64,000 nt of DNA from Piper betle. Taxonomy: Eukaryota > Streptophyta > Magnoliopsida > Piperales > Piperaceae. The notes below the pieces were generated by a model that worked only from the letters and a program-made list of their open reading frames with translations, ran no database searches and was not told where the DNA came from. Below, one piece after another: positions 1 to 13,104 of the stretch (the stretch's first letter is position 1; each line of letters opens with the position of its first letter). Both the position numbers and the translations under genes were made by a program. Where the stretch lies: assembly GCA_033002965.1 (NCBI GenBank), contig JAURVB010000800.1:1-64000 (forward strand), read 5' to 3'.

Positions 1-356
1 CATGCATTGCTAGGACAGCATCAGCGGCGTTTTATTGCATCCCTTCGATATCGGGCCATTTAGCTGTGTTTTCTATACGTTTAATAAAACTACAAGGATG
101 AGATCCCTTGTTGGTTTTTGGATTAAAGCTCTAAAAATGTATAATACAAGCCTCTCTTCCCTAAGCCTATTATATAAGTACGCGCATTTTTACAAATTTC
201 ATGAATAAGAGAATGAGTGGTAGGAGATATGTATGGACCGCACTAGTACTCCTTCAAACCCTAAGATAGTGTGATGTATGAGGGTACTGCGTAATGCAGC
301 ATATTTTTGGGATTTGTGGCACTAACTTAACTGTTCCTTTTACCACTGAGTACCGT
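1..356 (+). repeat. Older family-1 LTR copy, left part
   Basis: This segment matches the middle of the ~3 kb family-1 LTR in diverged form. It has the gggccattta motif, a gatgagatccc block and the following 'cctattatataag' stretch in the same order as in the copy that follows. It is interrupted at 356 by a second, younger family-1 LTR and appears to resume near 3292. It runs off the left edge of the window, so its own start and target duplication cannot be seen. No gene is visible. Confidence 0.55.
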
Positions 357-3286
357 TGTAAAACCCACGATTCGAGTCAAGATTTTATATTTAGAATCGG
401 TCGGTTCGATCGTTATTTTCGAGTTGAATATATTTCAGAACACGTGTACTAGAAGCTGATGCCGATCGCGTGTATGAGCTATGACGGGTCACGCGTACCC
501 AAGTATATGATGATAACGTCATGAACACAGCAGAAAAGAATGAGTTATCAGAATATATGAGAGTATGCAGTTATTTTTTTATTATTTATATATAGTAGAT
601 CGTAGAATTAGTTTTAGGCCGTTTACCGCGTTAGGACGCGTTATGGGGTAGTTTGGGTGGGTTAATAGTTATAGAGCATATCATTATGATGTTTTGGTGT
701 TTGTTTGATTTTATTGAGATTTTTCCTGATTTTTTAAGGATTTAATACGACTTAGTTATTATTCTTGACTCGAGCCGGACACGAGTCCAAGTATTATTTA
801 CGATATTGCCACCCAGTTATTTTTCTCACCCCCTACCTTTTCTTCTTCATCGCCCAAACCCTTGCCCTGACGCTGCCCCCATGCAGCGTTGTCACCGCTC
901 GCCGTGGACGCCACCTTGCGGCAGATCGGTGCCGCCTAGCCCCGCCACGGTGTTGCCATGCCGCCCCGACCAGGCCTGGCCACCATCTGGCCGTTGCAAC
1001 CCGAGGAAGCCACGCCTTTGCGCCGCGCTTTCCATCGCCAATCGTGCCGCCGGAAACCGTTGCCGCCACGATTGAGTGGTCGCCTCAACATCCTTGACCC
1101 TCCAGCGAGCTTCCCCGATCATATCGAACCCATCGCCGCCCAGGCCGGCTGGATTTAGTTCACCCACCACCGACCACCTGTATTAGCCATTTTCTGGCAA
1201 GCCGCCACCTCCGCTGACCATATCGACACCATAGACGTGTCTGTCTTGCCTAGCTGGTTCCACTGGTACCCAATATGACCCCTACTCAGCCAGTAGACGG
1301 TGTCGGTGATCGTTGCCGGAAAACTGTCGGAAGTTGTCGGAAAACCACTGAAATCTACTGGAAAACCACCGGAATTTGCCGAAAAACCGGATTCACTGGA
1401 TCTTCCATGGAGCTCATCTAGTCGATCCCGATCAAACTTCGGACACCGACGATTGCTGAATTTAAGCTCCGAGACGCGCGACGAAACCCTAACCGTTGCC
1501 GATTGCCGATGAGGTGAGGTATAATTACCTCTGAGTTAATTATTTAAATATGATGATGGCATAGCATGCTAGGATTGATTAATGACTAATGTTACTATGG
1601 ATGAAGTGATAAGTTACATGATGTGATTAATAGTACATGGAGGATAAGTGATCTAATGAGGTAAAGTAAATATGAGTATGCGAATCGAGTAATGACGTAA
1701 AAACACAGTAAAATTTGTATGAATAGGATTAGCTAGAATTATTTTTCATACTTACGATTATTTGATTGTTGATTATTGATGATTCATTGAGTTTGATGCA
1801 TCATTTAGTTAGTGGGCGTTAGTACTTAGTTTAGATGTGTAGGTATGGAGTAGGAGCTCGCCGCCTAGGCACGATGACACGCTTGGAGCTTCTATAAGGT
1901 CTGTTTAGGACTCGTCTCTGTTTTACGTCTCTTCTATTGTATGTTTGATTTTATTGTTTGTAGGACGGGTTAAGTGGCGTTCTATCGGATCCCACTTAAC
2001 TCGGGCCATTTAACCGAACAGTTTTCCGGATTAATAACCCTCGAGGATGAGATCCCTCGAGGATGATTTCGAAAACAAGATCCACCACAAGTTGCCTTCG
2101 GGCCTATTATATAAATCCTTCCCAGGCCTATATATATAATTTTATCGAGTTTTCAGTGAGACGAGAGATGGAGAAACCGACTGCACGTACCATGAGCGGA
2201 TGCCATGACAGTCAAAGCGGGCTCTGGATTAGTGCAGCAGACTGTTCCATTCCCGAGGGATCCTGACAACTCCGTGTTTGAGTTCCTCACACCCGGAGAA
2301 CGTGGAGGTTTACGGGTACTGTTTAGTACAGCGCATGTCCGGACTTGTGGTTTAAAGGGTACTAAAGGCGACTGCCTGAGAGTACTTGGCCTTCGTGCTC
2401 AAGGCCAGGAGAAATATGGAGGTAAGGAGAGGGCTTAGGATTTGAGACCAGAAAATGAAGTAAGAAAATGCCGAGAGAGGCATCAGCAGCAACAGATCAG
2501 TCAGTTCGGGATGCTACCGGGTCTGCAGCCCAGTGGCTCCTCAGTAGGTGCCCTTCAGAGTGTTCACGAGGAGTATCTGATATTTTCTTTCATATGAGAG
2601 TTTGCTCTCATAGCCAGCTTGTTATAGTTATTTTATTTTCCGGACCAGTAACACTTGTTACTGACGTGTTTTTATACTATATGTAGGTAATAATCACGAG
2701 TTGGAGGAGCCAGCTTGGACGGAGGAGCACTGTTGTCGCTTGCACACATGTCAGTCGATAGAGTGGTTAATATTTTGTTTATAATGTTATTATATTGTGA
2801 ATGGTGTGACTAAATGCTTGAGACATGATGATGTGACATGATTAAATGCTAAGACAGGATGACATGTTGTGATTAATTGTTAAGACATGATGACAGTAAT
2901 GTGAAACATGAATAGATTGCGCAGCGGAAGTGTGGTGGGTTGAGACCCAAGCTTAGAGTGAGTAAATTGTATATTAGATTGTGTGAATAAAGTTGCTTGA
3001 TATATAGATATATATTTGCATATATGTTTATATATATTATTTTGACAGAGTGACCCTAATTGCACTTTTAGGGGAGACTCTTGTCCGTTTTATTTCAGAA
3101 TTTTTATTGATTTTGGTCGTAATTATATTGGTGTGTAAATTAGTTTGCATGTCATCCATGTAGTATCATGTGAGGATTCTGTGCATTCATCCATGCATGA
3201 CGAGTAGTATCTTCATCTTAAGACGCCGAGATTAGATCCGCACGAGTTGGGTTCGGGTTAGCCGACCTAACTGGGGCCTGTAACAT
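357..3286 (+). mobile_element. Family-1 LTR copy A (solo, nested in an older copy)
   Basis: It begins with TGTAAAACCC and carries the conserved family-1 landmarks in order: a GC-rich block (about 890-1400), the palindromic gaggtataattacctc (about 1513), the block ending cctcgaggatgagatccc (about 2040), the hypervariable 'ggtactg' block, and the palindrome cagtaacacttgttactg (about 2645). The right end stops at an internal TGTAACA about 40 bp short of the full-length LTR terminus. Preceding ACCGT and following GCCGT share four of five bases, but GCCG is also LTR sequence, so the duplication is uncertain. Small ORFs on both strands of the GC-rich block look non-coding. Confidence 0.75.
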
Positions 3287-3291
3287 GCCGT

Positions 3292-3802
3292 AGAGGGTGA
3301 TATCATGATATGAAAAACGTAAGGGCGTAAGTGTTGTATCTATGAATATGATTATGAGCCGTGCATGTGAGTCGACACTTGATTAAGTATGTTTACTTAC
3401 CGCCCAGTGTGAGGCAATCTTGAAGTTACATAAGTTTTCGTGGGTAATGGAATACCCATTTGCTAGTTTGTATTAGTTATTTTTCAAACCAGTAACATTC
3501 GTTACTGACATTTTTCATATAATATATGTAGGTTTTGCAATCTTGAGTCGACTTTGGTGGGAGGACAGATAAACGCTACACACACTTGAGCTCAACGCAG
3601 TTATTTGCTTGCTTACTTTTATTTATGTTCGATGTGTTTTGACGTGTATTTAATGGTGTCTTCCATTCTTATGACACCAAGAAGGTTGTTTCGATCTATT
3701 TTATTGATTGAGTCATACTGACCAACAACTTTAAATATGACTTGACTCGATCGCCAACATATCTGATTTGGTTCTTTAGTGAACCGAAATCGGGATGTTA
3801 CA
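3292..3802 (+). repeat. Older family-1 LTR copy, right part
   Basis: This is the resumption of the diverged family-1 copy begun at position 1. It contains the 'accagtaacattcgttactg' palindrome block and ends with the LTR terminus gaaccgaaatcgggatgttaca, close to the family end. The five bases after it (CGGTG) have no visible partner because the start lies outside the window. Confidence 0.55.
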
Positions 3803-4222
3803 CGGTGGTTGTTACGAGAGGGGTTTTGGAGAGGGAGAAGCTATCGTCGGACCAGCAAACGCTTTGCTGTTGCAAGGTGGTGGTGGCATGGCGTTTTCTA
3901 GTCTGGAGCCAAATTCAGGTAGCTGCTGGCAGAACTTGGTCATCCCTCGACCAGATCTGGTCGTTCCTCAGCCAGACCCTGATTGGCCGTCCCTCCCAAT
4001 GTCAACGCTCCCAACCTTCCCACTCACTGCCCTCGACCTCGATCTACCGCTGCCGCCGGTCGTGGCCATAACTTGGCCACCGGCAGAGGGGTGGAGGATA
4101 TTGTGTTTTTTTTTGTTTGCTTTCACTCAGATCTGGGTCATCTTTATGATCGGACGACCCAGATTAGAGCTTGGGGAAAGAAATTATTCTTGCCCTGGGC
4201 TTATAAAACTTTACCCCTCTAA

Positions 4223-4224
<2 letters not shown>
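3803..4224. other. Unassigned intergenic sequence
   Basis: Mixed sequence with a moderately GC-rich part. The segment near 4120-4200 (minus strand) shares an aagctct...gtccgat...aaag motif with 28378-28450, which suggests a common transposon end. ORFs of 79-167 codons here overlap in several frames and resemble no family I recognise. Confidence 0.4.

Positions 4225-4257
<33 letters not shown>
4225..4257. repeat. (GT)n microsatellite
   Basis: An uninterrupted run of about 16 GT dinucleotides, followed directly by GA repeats. Confidence 0.95.
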
Positions 4258-5998
4258 AGAGAGAGTGCATGTGTCAAGCCTTAAATTTGTTGGGTTAGTC
4301 TCACATTAGTTTTGGGGGTTATTGATGACTTGTATAGAGGCTAATGAGAAAGTTGTATTCTCCAAGAACGCTTTTCGATTAAAAGAAGTCAAGTCACTTT
4401 TGCGTGCCCAGAGTAAAGTGACCTCAATTTACACATGATAGTTTATAAACTAGGATCATAAGATTAATTACATGAATATACATAATTAACAATAATTAAT
4501 GAAGTAAACATAAAAATTTTGTGGAAATAAAATTAACTATCGATTATTTCATTATATTACCATAGATTATCCACTACACATGTCCATTTGTTTCATTATA
4601 TTACCATGAATATCCACTATATATCTCCATACATATGATTAAAAAATATCTATCAAAGTACCTACTTAGCAAAAGTCTACTAAACTATTAAACTAGTAAA
4701 TAAATAAAGCAAAATCCTAATAAACTAAGTCCTTCCTACCTGTCGCTCCAAGGCATCTAAAGAACTGCATACAAGCAAACTTATCCGGTAACTACCCACC
4801 TGTTCCAAGCCACGAGCCAATGTTACTATATGAAATAAAATGCTCTCATAAATTAATTTTTCTATTAATTATCATAAACTTATCCCACTGCCATGCAAAC
4901 AATCTAGAGAAAAGAATAGTCCAATAACAGAGTCCTCCAATCTGTCCCGACTCTACCCATCCTTCCATGCGCATACCTACGGAAGCAATTCCGCGTTAGT
5001 GATGAAAACACTAAGTCATATAATTACAAGAAAAAATTAATATATTCCACAACATCATTAATTCGACTTTTAGTGATTATGAGCCTATACTGAGCTCTTA
5101 ATGTGCTGGGAGGGTGGCCGCCCATCCAGCTACAATCCCATGTATGCGCACACACACTATGTGGGCCATGGTCTATAGTTGCCGATATTTGCCATTGACG
5201 CACCCACTTGGTATCACAAATACATAATGAACCGTCTTGCACCACTACGCCCTATCACCCCTTTCGGCATGGGGACAGGTATTTAATCTTTCAAGAATTT
5301 TAAGGGTGTTGTCCTGTGTCGGACTGAGTCAATTCTTTAACCCTAATTGCACTCGACACATGGTGGTCGAATGTGGGCTTAGGCCAACTAAGGCTCCCAA
5401 ATATGAATATATAACATTTCGAGTAATTATATGAACGTGGAATTTTGTTAAGGCCTACGACACACGATCATAATATAAATGAAACTTTCATAAATCTTCC
5501 CTTTGTAAGCTAAATGTGCTCACAAACTATCAAGTTGATGTTTTATTTACCGTCAATAGAATTCTCATTTATATAGAATTCAAGAAGTTACTACATTAGA
5601 TTTTATAGAAAAGAACGTAATCACACATAATTATATCATTTTTCTGATAACGAAAAGTCAAAAAAATTGATTATTGAATTAATGTGAAAAAGTCCCAATC
5701 TAAAAAATTTAGTAAATAAAACTTATTTAAAACCATTGTACTAGTACTCTAAAGGTTATAATTGATAATTTATTATATTGATTTTTAAGAATTAATTTAT
5801 TTAAATATTATTTATGGTTCGTTCTAAGATTTACAAAACCCACACAAAATAACTTAATTATTCTTTTTGGGGTTTTACACATCTGCTCAGTACTAATAAC
5901 AGTAGCGAGTCAACTACTTACATATACACTAAACAATTAATTAGAGAAAAATAAGACAAATCTACAGTTGAATAAACAAGGTAAAAATTGAGATACTA
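4258..5998. repeat. Dispersed repeat paralogous to 37768-38450, split by an insertion
   Basis: The parts 4258-4786 and 5880-5998 together match 37768-38450 almost collinearly. Near the left end both carry a TGTTGGGTTAGTCTCACAT start (4288; 37804) resembling a diverged version of the TRIM LTR found at 14446 and 53589. The interval 4787-5879 is absent from the paralogue. The right end is cut at about 5998, where the family-1 3' LTR remnant begins. No coding sequence is seen. Confidence 0.7.
4787..5879 (-). mobile_element. Family-2 solo LTR, old
   Basis: Related to the family-2 LTR at 8777-10678, in opposite orientation. The first bases (gtaactaccc) match the reverse complement of that element's end, and it finishes ...ggggttttaca. 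Shared landmarks include the 'gcaattccgc' block near 4990 and the 'gtcggactgagtcaattc' block near 5310. The flanks TATCC and CATCT are a decayed target duplication (three of five bases). The paralogue at 38341 reads ttatccgctcatt and represents the empty site. It lacks the minisatellite that enlarges the younger copy. Confidence 0.7.
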
Positions 5999-8776
5999 AA
6001 TGTGATGCAAGGATGAATGCACAGAATCATAACATGCTACTATATGGTTGACATGCAAATTAATTTACACAAAAACAAAATAATTCTGACAAAATCAAAC
6101 AAATTCCAAAAATAAAACAGACATAGTCTCCTCTAAAAGTGCAATTAGTGGTCACCTTGTCAAAAACAACATATACAATACATATCTATATATTAAACAT
6201 GTTCTTCAAACAAAATTATAATCTACTGTATAAATCACTTTGAAACTTGGGTCTTGACCCACATGTGCATTATGTTCACATTTCACATCAAATCATCATG
6301 TTTTGTATTTAATCACATCATTTCCAGTATATAACATGTAAACAAAAACATTAAATATTCAATCATCTAACATGTGTGTGCAAGAGACATCACTGCTCCT
6401 CCGTCCAAGCCGGCATGTCCAGTATTTAATCCTCACCTACATATATATAAAGAAAAATGTCAGTAACGAGTGTTACTAGTCCAGAAAATAACTATAATCA
6501 AACTGGCACAGGAGAGCTGACCATCTTGTTGAATAAAAATCTCATATACTTCCTCAAAAACTCTCACAAGGGTAATAATGGGAGTCGTCGACCTCAGGCG
6601 ACAGCATCCCCTTTGCATATCATTCTCTTTCAAAATCATTCTCTTTCCTTGGCCATTTCATCTATCTCATGCGTGACAAATTCAATTTTTCTCTTCCGCC
6701 CTCTACATCCTCCGTATTACTCCTGGCCCTGAGTACAAGGGCCGAGTACTCTCAGGCATGCGCCTTCAGTACCCTTTTTCGCCACAAGTCTAGACATGTG
6801 CTGCACAGCACTACCTGTAAACCTCCACACTTCTTTTGGTTTGAGAAACTCAAAGGTAGAGTTATCAAGATCCCTCGGGAATGGAGTGGATGCTCACCAG
6901 TTCCAAAGCCCACTTTGACAAGCACACACCCTATCTCAAGAAGTGGTCGTCGGTTTCCTCCGTCTCACATCTCACTGAAAACGCGAAAACTACTTATACA
7001 TAGGCTTGGGTAGGGAATTTAATAAGATAGACCCAAAGGCATAGTGAGATGGATGTGAGTTTCAAAAACATACTCGAGAGATCTCATCCTCGAGGGTTAT
7101 TAATTTGGAAATACGATCGGCTAAATGGCCTGTATGGAGTGGGATACAATAAAACCACCACTCGACACATCCTCTTTCCTATTCTAAACAAAACACGATA
7201 GAATGAGGCAGTAAATAGAGACGAGTCCTAAGCAAACATGGCATAAGCTCCAAGCATGTCCCTCAGCACCTAGGCGGTGAGCTTCTGCTCTATCCCTACA
7301 CATCAAATCTAAAAACTAACGCCCATTAACTAAATGATGCATCAAACTCATCATGAACATCACACATACAACACAATTATCATTTAAACAAAACATGATA
7401 GAATGAGGTAATAAATCGAGAGCGAGTCCTAAGCAAACATGGTATAAGCTCCAAGCATATCCTCGCACCTAGGCGGTGAGCTTCTGCGCTATCCCTACAC
7501 ATCAAATCTAAAAACTAACGCCCACTAACTAAATGATGCATCAAACTCATCATGAACATCACACATACAACGTAATCATCAGTTGACAACAATCAAGCAA
7601 TCATCAATGTAAAAATATTTCTAACTCATCCTATTCATGCTAATTTTATTACATTTCTAAGTTACGTTGCAGTCAATTAACATTCTTAATTTTAATTTAC
7701 ATAATTAGATCACTAACATTCATTCACTATCAATCAAATCATGCAACTTATTACTTCATCCATAATCAGGCATTAATCACAACAATTAATCAATCCTAGC
7801 ATGTTGTGCTAATAAATATCAATTTCAAATAATTAAATCGGAGGTAATTATACCTCGTATTGTTGGCAATTGGCGATGGCTAGGGTTTTGTCGCGCATTT
7901 TAGAGCTTGAATTTGGTGCTCGTCGGCGTCCAAAGTTTGATCGGGTTCGACTGGATGAGCTCGGTGGAATTCCAATGAATCTGGTTTTCTAGTAGGGTTC
8001 CAACAGTTTTCCGACGGTAATCGTCGATGGCGTCTACTGGCGGGATAGGGGTGGTATTGGGTTTCGTTGGCACCAGCTAGGCGAGCCCGATGCGTCTACA
8101 TCATCGACACGGTCGGTGGAGGTGGCGGCTCACCGGAAAGTGGGAAAAACAAAGACGGCAGCGATGGGTGAAGAAATCTGGCCGATGTGGGTGGCGCTGG
8201 GCTCCACTCTAGTTGGGGAAGGTCATTGGAGGGTCAAAGGTGTTGAGGCGACCACCGGATTGATGTGGCAACGATTGCCGATGGAGGGATTGATGACGAA
8301 GCGTAGCGTAAGGGGACCTGGCGACGGTCGGGGCGCTCTTGGCGGTGACAATCGTCGACAGGGCAGCGTCTGTGGCGGCGACAAGCAGAGGGGTGGCGTA
8401 GCAAGGGTTTGGATGGGGATGGTGTCAGCGGAAGAGGAAATAGTTGGGTGGCGATATCATAAATAAAACTTGACTCGACTTCTTCTTGAGTCAAGAATAA
8501 TAAGTAACTCGTCATAAATCCTAAAACAAATCCAGAAAAATAGGAAAAAATCCCATAAATTATAATACAGACCACAACATCACAATGACATGCTCTATAA
8601 CTATTAACCCATCTAAACTACCATATAACGTGTCCTAACGTAGTAAACGACCTAAACCTAATTCTACGGTCCACTATATATAGAAAAGAATATAAACTAG
8701 TATGCTCTCATATATTATGATAACCCATTCTTTTCTGTTGTATTCATAACACTATCATCATATACTTGTGCACAGA
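5999..8776 (-). mobile_element. Family-1 3' LTR (main part) of element 1
   Basis: Minus-oriented family-1 LTR, missing about 130 bp at its low-coordinate end. It shows the standard landmarks in reverse order, including the ggaggtaattatacctc palindrome near 7843 and the GC-rich block 7900-8460. It continues at 10684-10815 after an inserted solo LTR. It carries an internal tandem duplication with a period of exactly 200 bp (7186-7385 and 7386-7585). By position and orientation it is the 3' LTR of the element whose interior is 10816-14940. Confidence 0.75.
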
Positions 8777-10678
8777 TGTAAAAACCATGATTTTTATTAC
8801 AAGACTCGAACCTAAATATTATGAAATAAATATAGATGAACCAATATGGTTGGTTATCAAGTCGACCGGTCATGGTTCGACTTAAGGTTACCTAAAAATA
8901 CCTATTCATGAATGGATGATGGGGTGTGAGAATTTAATTAAGGGGACGTTGAACCTAGGAAATACCAATGCATGATGGGGTGTGAGAATTTAATGAAGGG
9001 GCTCGTTGAACCTAGGAAATACCAATGGATGATGGGGTATGAGAATTTAATGGAGGGAATGGTTGAAGTGTATATATATGCAGGAGGAGGGAGTATTTCA
9101 TCCCTCATCTCCGTCCCAGGCGACCTCTCCCATTACTGTATGAGTATTTCATCCATCATCTTATTTGTTTCCATTAGGATTCTTGCATGCAAGGTTTGTT
9201 GAAGACGCCACCTGCAAGTTTCTAGATCTCCAGCATCTTATGCATGGGGTTCTTGTGGATTGCTTAGTTGTTTTGTAAATGGACATGTTTATAATTAAAT
9301 TATCAATTAGATAGGATGGGGATTTGGATAATGATAATTAATTATTAATTATCATTAGAATTGCTGAAAATTTAATAAGAAATGAAGACTAACATGAACT
9401 AATTACATCATTTAAAATTGATAGTATATTAGTCATGTAAGTTGCATGTAGGTTCATGCAAAATAAAATTATACTAATGTATAATTTTATGCCCCATTCA
9501 GATTAGGGTTCACGGGTCACGAGTCAGACGAAATCACAAGTCAGGTACGTATAATAGGTAGAACATCGTATTTTCCTTGTTGATAACCTAGGTCGGCCTG
9601 AGCCCAGATTCGACCACCATGCACCGAGTGCAACCGGGGTCAAAGAATTGACTCAGTCCGACACTGGGTCGTATTATGTGCGTAAATTGTGTAATGCATC
9701 GACATTGTTTTGGAGTAGTGATAGCCGCCCCATAAAAAGCTACGGCCGGGGTGAGTGAGGCACAACGATTCCTCCATCGCACTGGAGTGCAGTGATAGCC
9801 TCCCCATAAAAAGGCTACGGCCGGGGTGTGCAAGGCACTGGCACTGGAGTGCAGTGATGGCCGCCCCATAAAAAGGCTACGGTCGGGGTGTGTGAGGCAC
9901 TGGCACTAGAGTTGGCAGTGAGAGCTTCCCCACAAACGGGGCATAGCATTCACCTGGGTGCAGTGATAGCCTCCCCATAAAAAGGCTACAGCCGGGGTGT
10001 GTGAGGCACTGGCACTAGAGTTCGGCAGTGAGAGCTTCCCCACAAATGGGGCATAGCATTCACCTGAGTGCAGTGATAGCCTCCCCATAAAAAAGGCTAC
10101 GGCCGGGTGTGCGAGGCACTGGCACTAGAATTGGTAGTGAGAGCTTCCCCAACAAACGGGGCGTAGCAATCACCTGAGTGCAGTGATAACTTCCCCACAA
10201 AAAGGCTACGGCCGGGGTGTGCGAGGCACTGGCACTGGAGACGGTAGTGGTAGCCTCCCACAAAAGGGCTACGGCCGGGGTGTGCGGATCACAGTCAGAT
10301 ACCTCCTCCGCATTGTTTTGGAGTACAGCGGAATCGCTCCACCGCATATTAAAATAAACTTAAGAAAATAGTGGAATGTACTTGTTTTGTTTTATCTATT
10401 ATACTACTTAGTGTTGTAATCACTAATGCGGAATTGCCTCCGTAGGTGTGCAGATACGAGATTAGGTGATTGACAACCAGAGCATGGAGCAAAATAAATA
10501 TGAGGACTCCTTTTATTATTTATTTGGGAAATAAGTGTGGCTACTGGAAACGGTCTAAGACTGTGGGATCTTTATATATGTTTTTGTTAAATAAAAATGT
10601 TAGACATATTTGCTTAATTGTGAGTAACACCTGCTCAGCTAGGCCCACAATGTTGTGACAAATGGCCGGGTCGTTACA
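8777..10678 (+). mobile_element. Family-2 solo LTR with ACAGA target duplication
   Basis: A 1902-bp unit starting TGTAAAAACC and ending GGTCGTTACA, flanked by perfect ACAGA repeats (8772-8776 and 10679-10683). The sequence on either side joins into an uninterrupted family-1 LTR, which confirms the insertion. It is related to 4787-5879 but much longer because of a minisatellite. No primer site or coding region lies inside, so it is a solo LTR left by recombination. Confidence 0.88.
9714..10285 (+). repeat. GC-rich minisatellite within the family-2 LTR
   Basis: Seven imperfect occurrences of a ccccataaaaaggctacgg core followed by ccggggtgtg, spaced about 62-64 bp or 110-113 bp. The longer spacing results from an interleaved module containing 'gagagcttccccacaaa' and 'gggcatagcattcacc'. 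The array thus mixes a short and a composite unit. Reading frames through it are repeat artefacts. Confidence 0.9.
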
Positions 10679-10683
10679 ACAGA

Positions 10684-10815
10684 TGACCCTAATGGTTCAT
10701 AACACACGACCAACCTCGGTTCAATACGCGTGTTCTGAAATTGACTCGACTGAAAATAACGGTCGAACCGACCGATTCTGACTATAAAAACCTGACTCGG
10801 GTCACGGGTTTTACA
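10684..10815 (-). mobile_element. Family-1 3' LTR, start segment
   Basis: The remaining 132 bp of the LTR at 5999-8776, ending on the plus strand with cacgggttttaca, i.e. starting TGTAAAACCCGTG on the minus strand. It abuts a polypurine tract, which fixes the orientation of family 1. Confidence 0.8.
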
Positions 10816-10828
10816 ACCTTCCCTCCTT
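10816..10828 (-). other. Polypurine tract of element 1
   Basis: On the minus strand AAGGAGGGAAGGT sits immediately before the LTR start TGTAAAACCC. It is preceded by a gaagatgaaatttttat context typical of the end of plant Ty3-type interiors. This is the expected plus-strand primer position. Confidence 0.75.
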
Positions 10829-13104
10829 ATAAAAATTTCATCTTCAAAATTTTAACTCAAGGAGGTTCTACTGAAACTAGTACCTGGAAGCTGGATACAC
10901 ATCAGTTGTATCCTCTACTGCTTCAATAGTCATATACATCCTCACTGACTGTAGTGGCGCCGACATGGCGAGTTCTGCTAGTGATGCTGTCAATATCAAA
11001 CCTTCCTAATTCTATAATTGTTTGTGCTTATTCTGACATTACCATCATCATTCTCTTTTGTTCTGATCCCTACTGCTAACTCGGCAGAAAAATCCTAGGT
11101 CACCCCTAAGGGCCTACTGGGTTGGTCAAGCAGATACTCTAGAGTATTGCAAGGTGCTAATCTGAGCTATATCTGGGAAGACTATGTCGAGGGCAAGGCC
11201 TACCTGCTAACATCTACCCATGTCTCTCTGATCCTCATCTATGTGAAAAGTCAACTACATATACTCTCAGGAAACTCTATCCTAGGTCCTACAGCCATCC
11301 TAAGGTGTGCTATGAGTTTCCTGTTAGGCACGGGTGTATAGGTTAACGAGCTACATGGCTCACTGTCGCCAATCTAGATCTAACTCGCAGGTGTCCCTGT
11401 ATAAGGACTCTACTGCATACTATGGCTCTAGTGACTAGTCTATACAACCACTAAGCTACAGACTAGATGCATGGCTCTATACGCACCTGCATGGCATGTG
11501 CTTTGGTCAATATATACTCATCTCAATCATTCTGGATAAACTGATAGTAGAACTGATATATCTAGAGGGGTGAGTGGAAATTCTCAAGTGAAAACTCTAC
11601 TCTGTCTAACATCTCTGGGTTATAGGAAAGGAGACTGAATCTCGTGAAAATCTAGTCACACTGCTCAAGAACTCTCAATAGGTGATATCTCATCCTCACA
11701 TGTGGGATCTAACATCAGGTAAACGAGGGAATCTACTAGGCTAAGAAAAACCTACTACATAGGTATGTCACTCTGATCTATGGTAAAGTCATGGTTTCAT
11801 GACAAGTGGCAGGGGAGATGAAATCCCTATGTAGCATACTGGGTGGCCAAAATATCGGTAGGTCTATGGACTTGTCTCTAAGATCACCACGATTTACTAT
11901 GCCACAGGTGATCAGTCTATGGAACAACCAATCAATGACAAATCTCAAAAACGGCTCCTAAGCGGCTCTAGTTCAATCAGCTAACAGTAGGCACGTGTTT
12001 CTCGATACTGTACTAGTCACGCACTTCTAAACGGGTGGGGTTCAAACGACCCAAAGAACCACTGTCTCCCCTCAAGTCTATGGGAACTCATAGTGAGGTT
12101 TGACACGTGTCTCGTCCGCTCTTTAGTGGTGTGTGACCTACCATCCCATACCGATTTGTAGTACTAATCTTGACTCACATGACTACTACCGCTGTGGTAG
12201 ACTCTCAAGCAAAGCTATCAATCAAGATGAGCATACACTGGTATCACTTTATCTGGTCAGCATGATTTGTTCTATCTAAAATCCCTATCTACATCACTCT
12301 CAAGCTGAGGTGAAATCGTCATCGTAAGATCAGTCTACAAACACCTACCTGCACTGTAAGACCTAATCAGTACCATGAAGGTACCTCAATACTCAAGGCA
12401 AAGGCTCAATCCTATGTCTCAAGGTAAGGACCTAATCGTGCTGGCGAAAGACAAGAGAATTACTATCCTTCTGAAAGACACTTCCTCACTAACCCTCTAT
12501 CTATGCCCAATACCCTAATACTAGTCAAACTCCTCTCACTGGTTGGCCAATCGCTAAATGGGTTAAATTGTGTGTGTGACCATCTACTAACCATCTGATC
12601 TATGTATGCTGGTTGTGGGTCCATGGATGCACTATCATGATAGTCTGAACAATCTGATCATTGTGACCGTCCCATCTGGAGGTCATACTGTCATGTTCCC
12701 TGACTTAGTCCATGCGCATCCCTATGAGACTGTCACTAATAGTGTCTGATGGGGTTATATTGCAATATACATTTGACCCAAGGGTGTCAGGTCAAGACAA
12801 TGGTTGCAAGAGAGCTGGTGAAGTTCGATCCTACATCATCTCATCAGAATAACCTCAATTTTCCTAACTCTCCTCTGTTTAGCTTATCCCATTGTAGCTA
12901 TATCTTGTTCCTCAACTTTGACCCTACTAAGCTCCAAAAGTTGTGACATGAAGTTGTCAGGCAAGTCTCAAAATCCTCCAAGTAGCCGTCCTTATGTGGG
13001 GCGAGGCAACTATTTAGCCATGGCTTAAACTCTAATTGATCTACTCGGTTGGCGGATGAGCAATACACAGATGGCGATAGTGCATGTACGGTCAGTAGTA
13101 GTGC

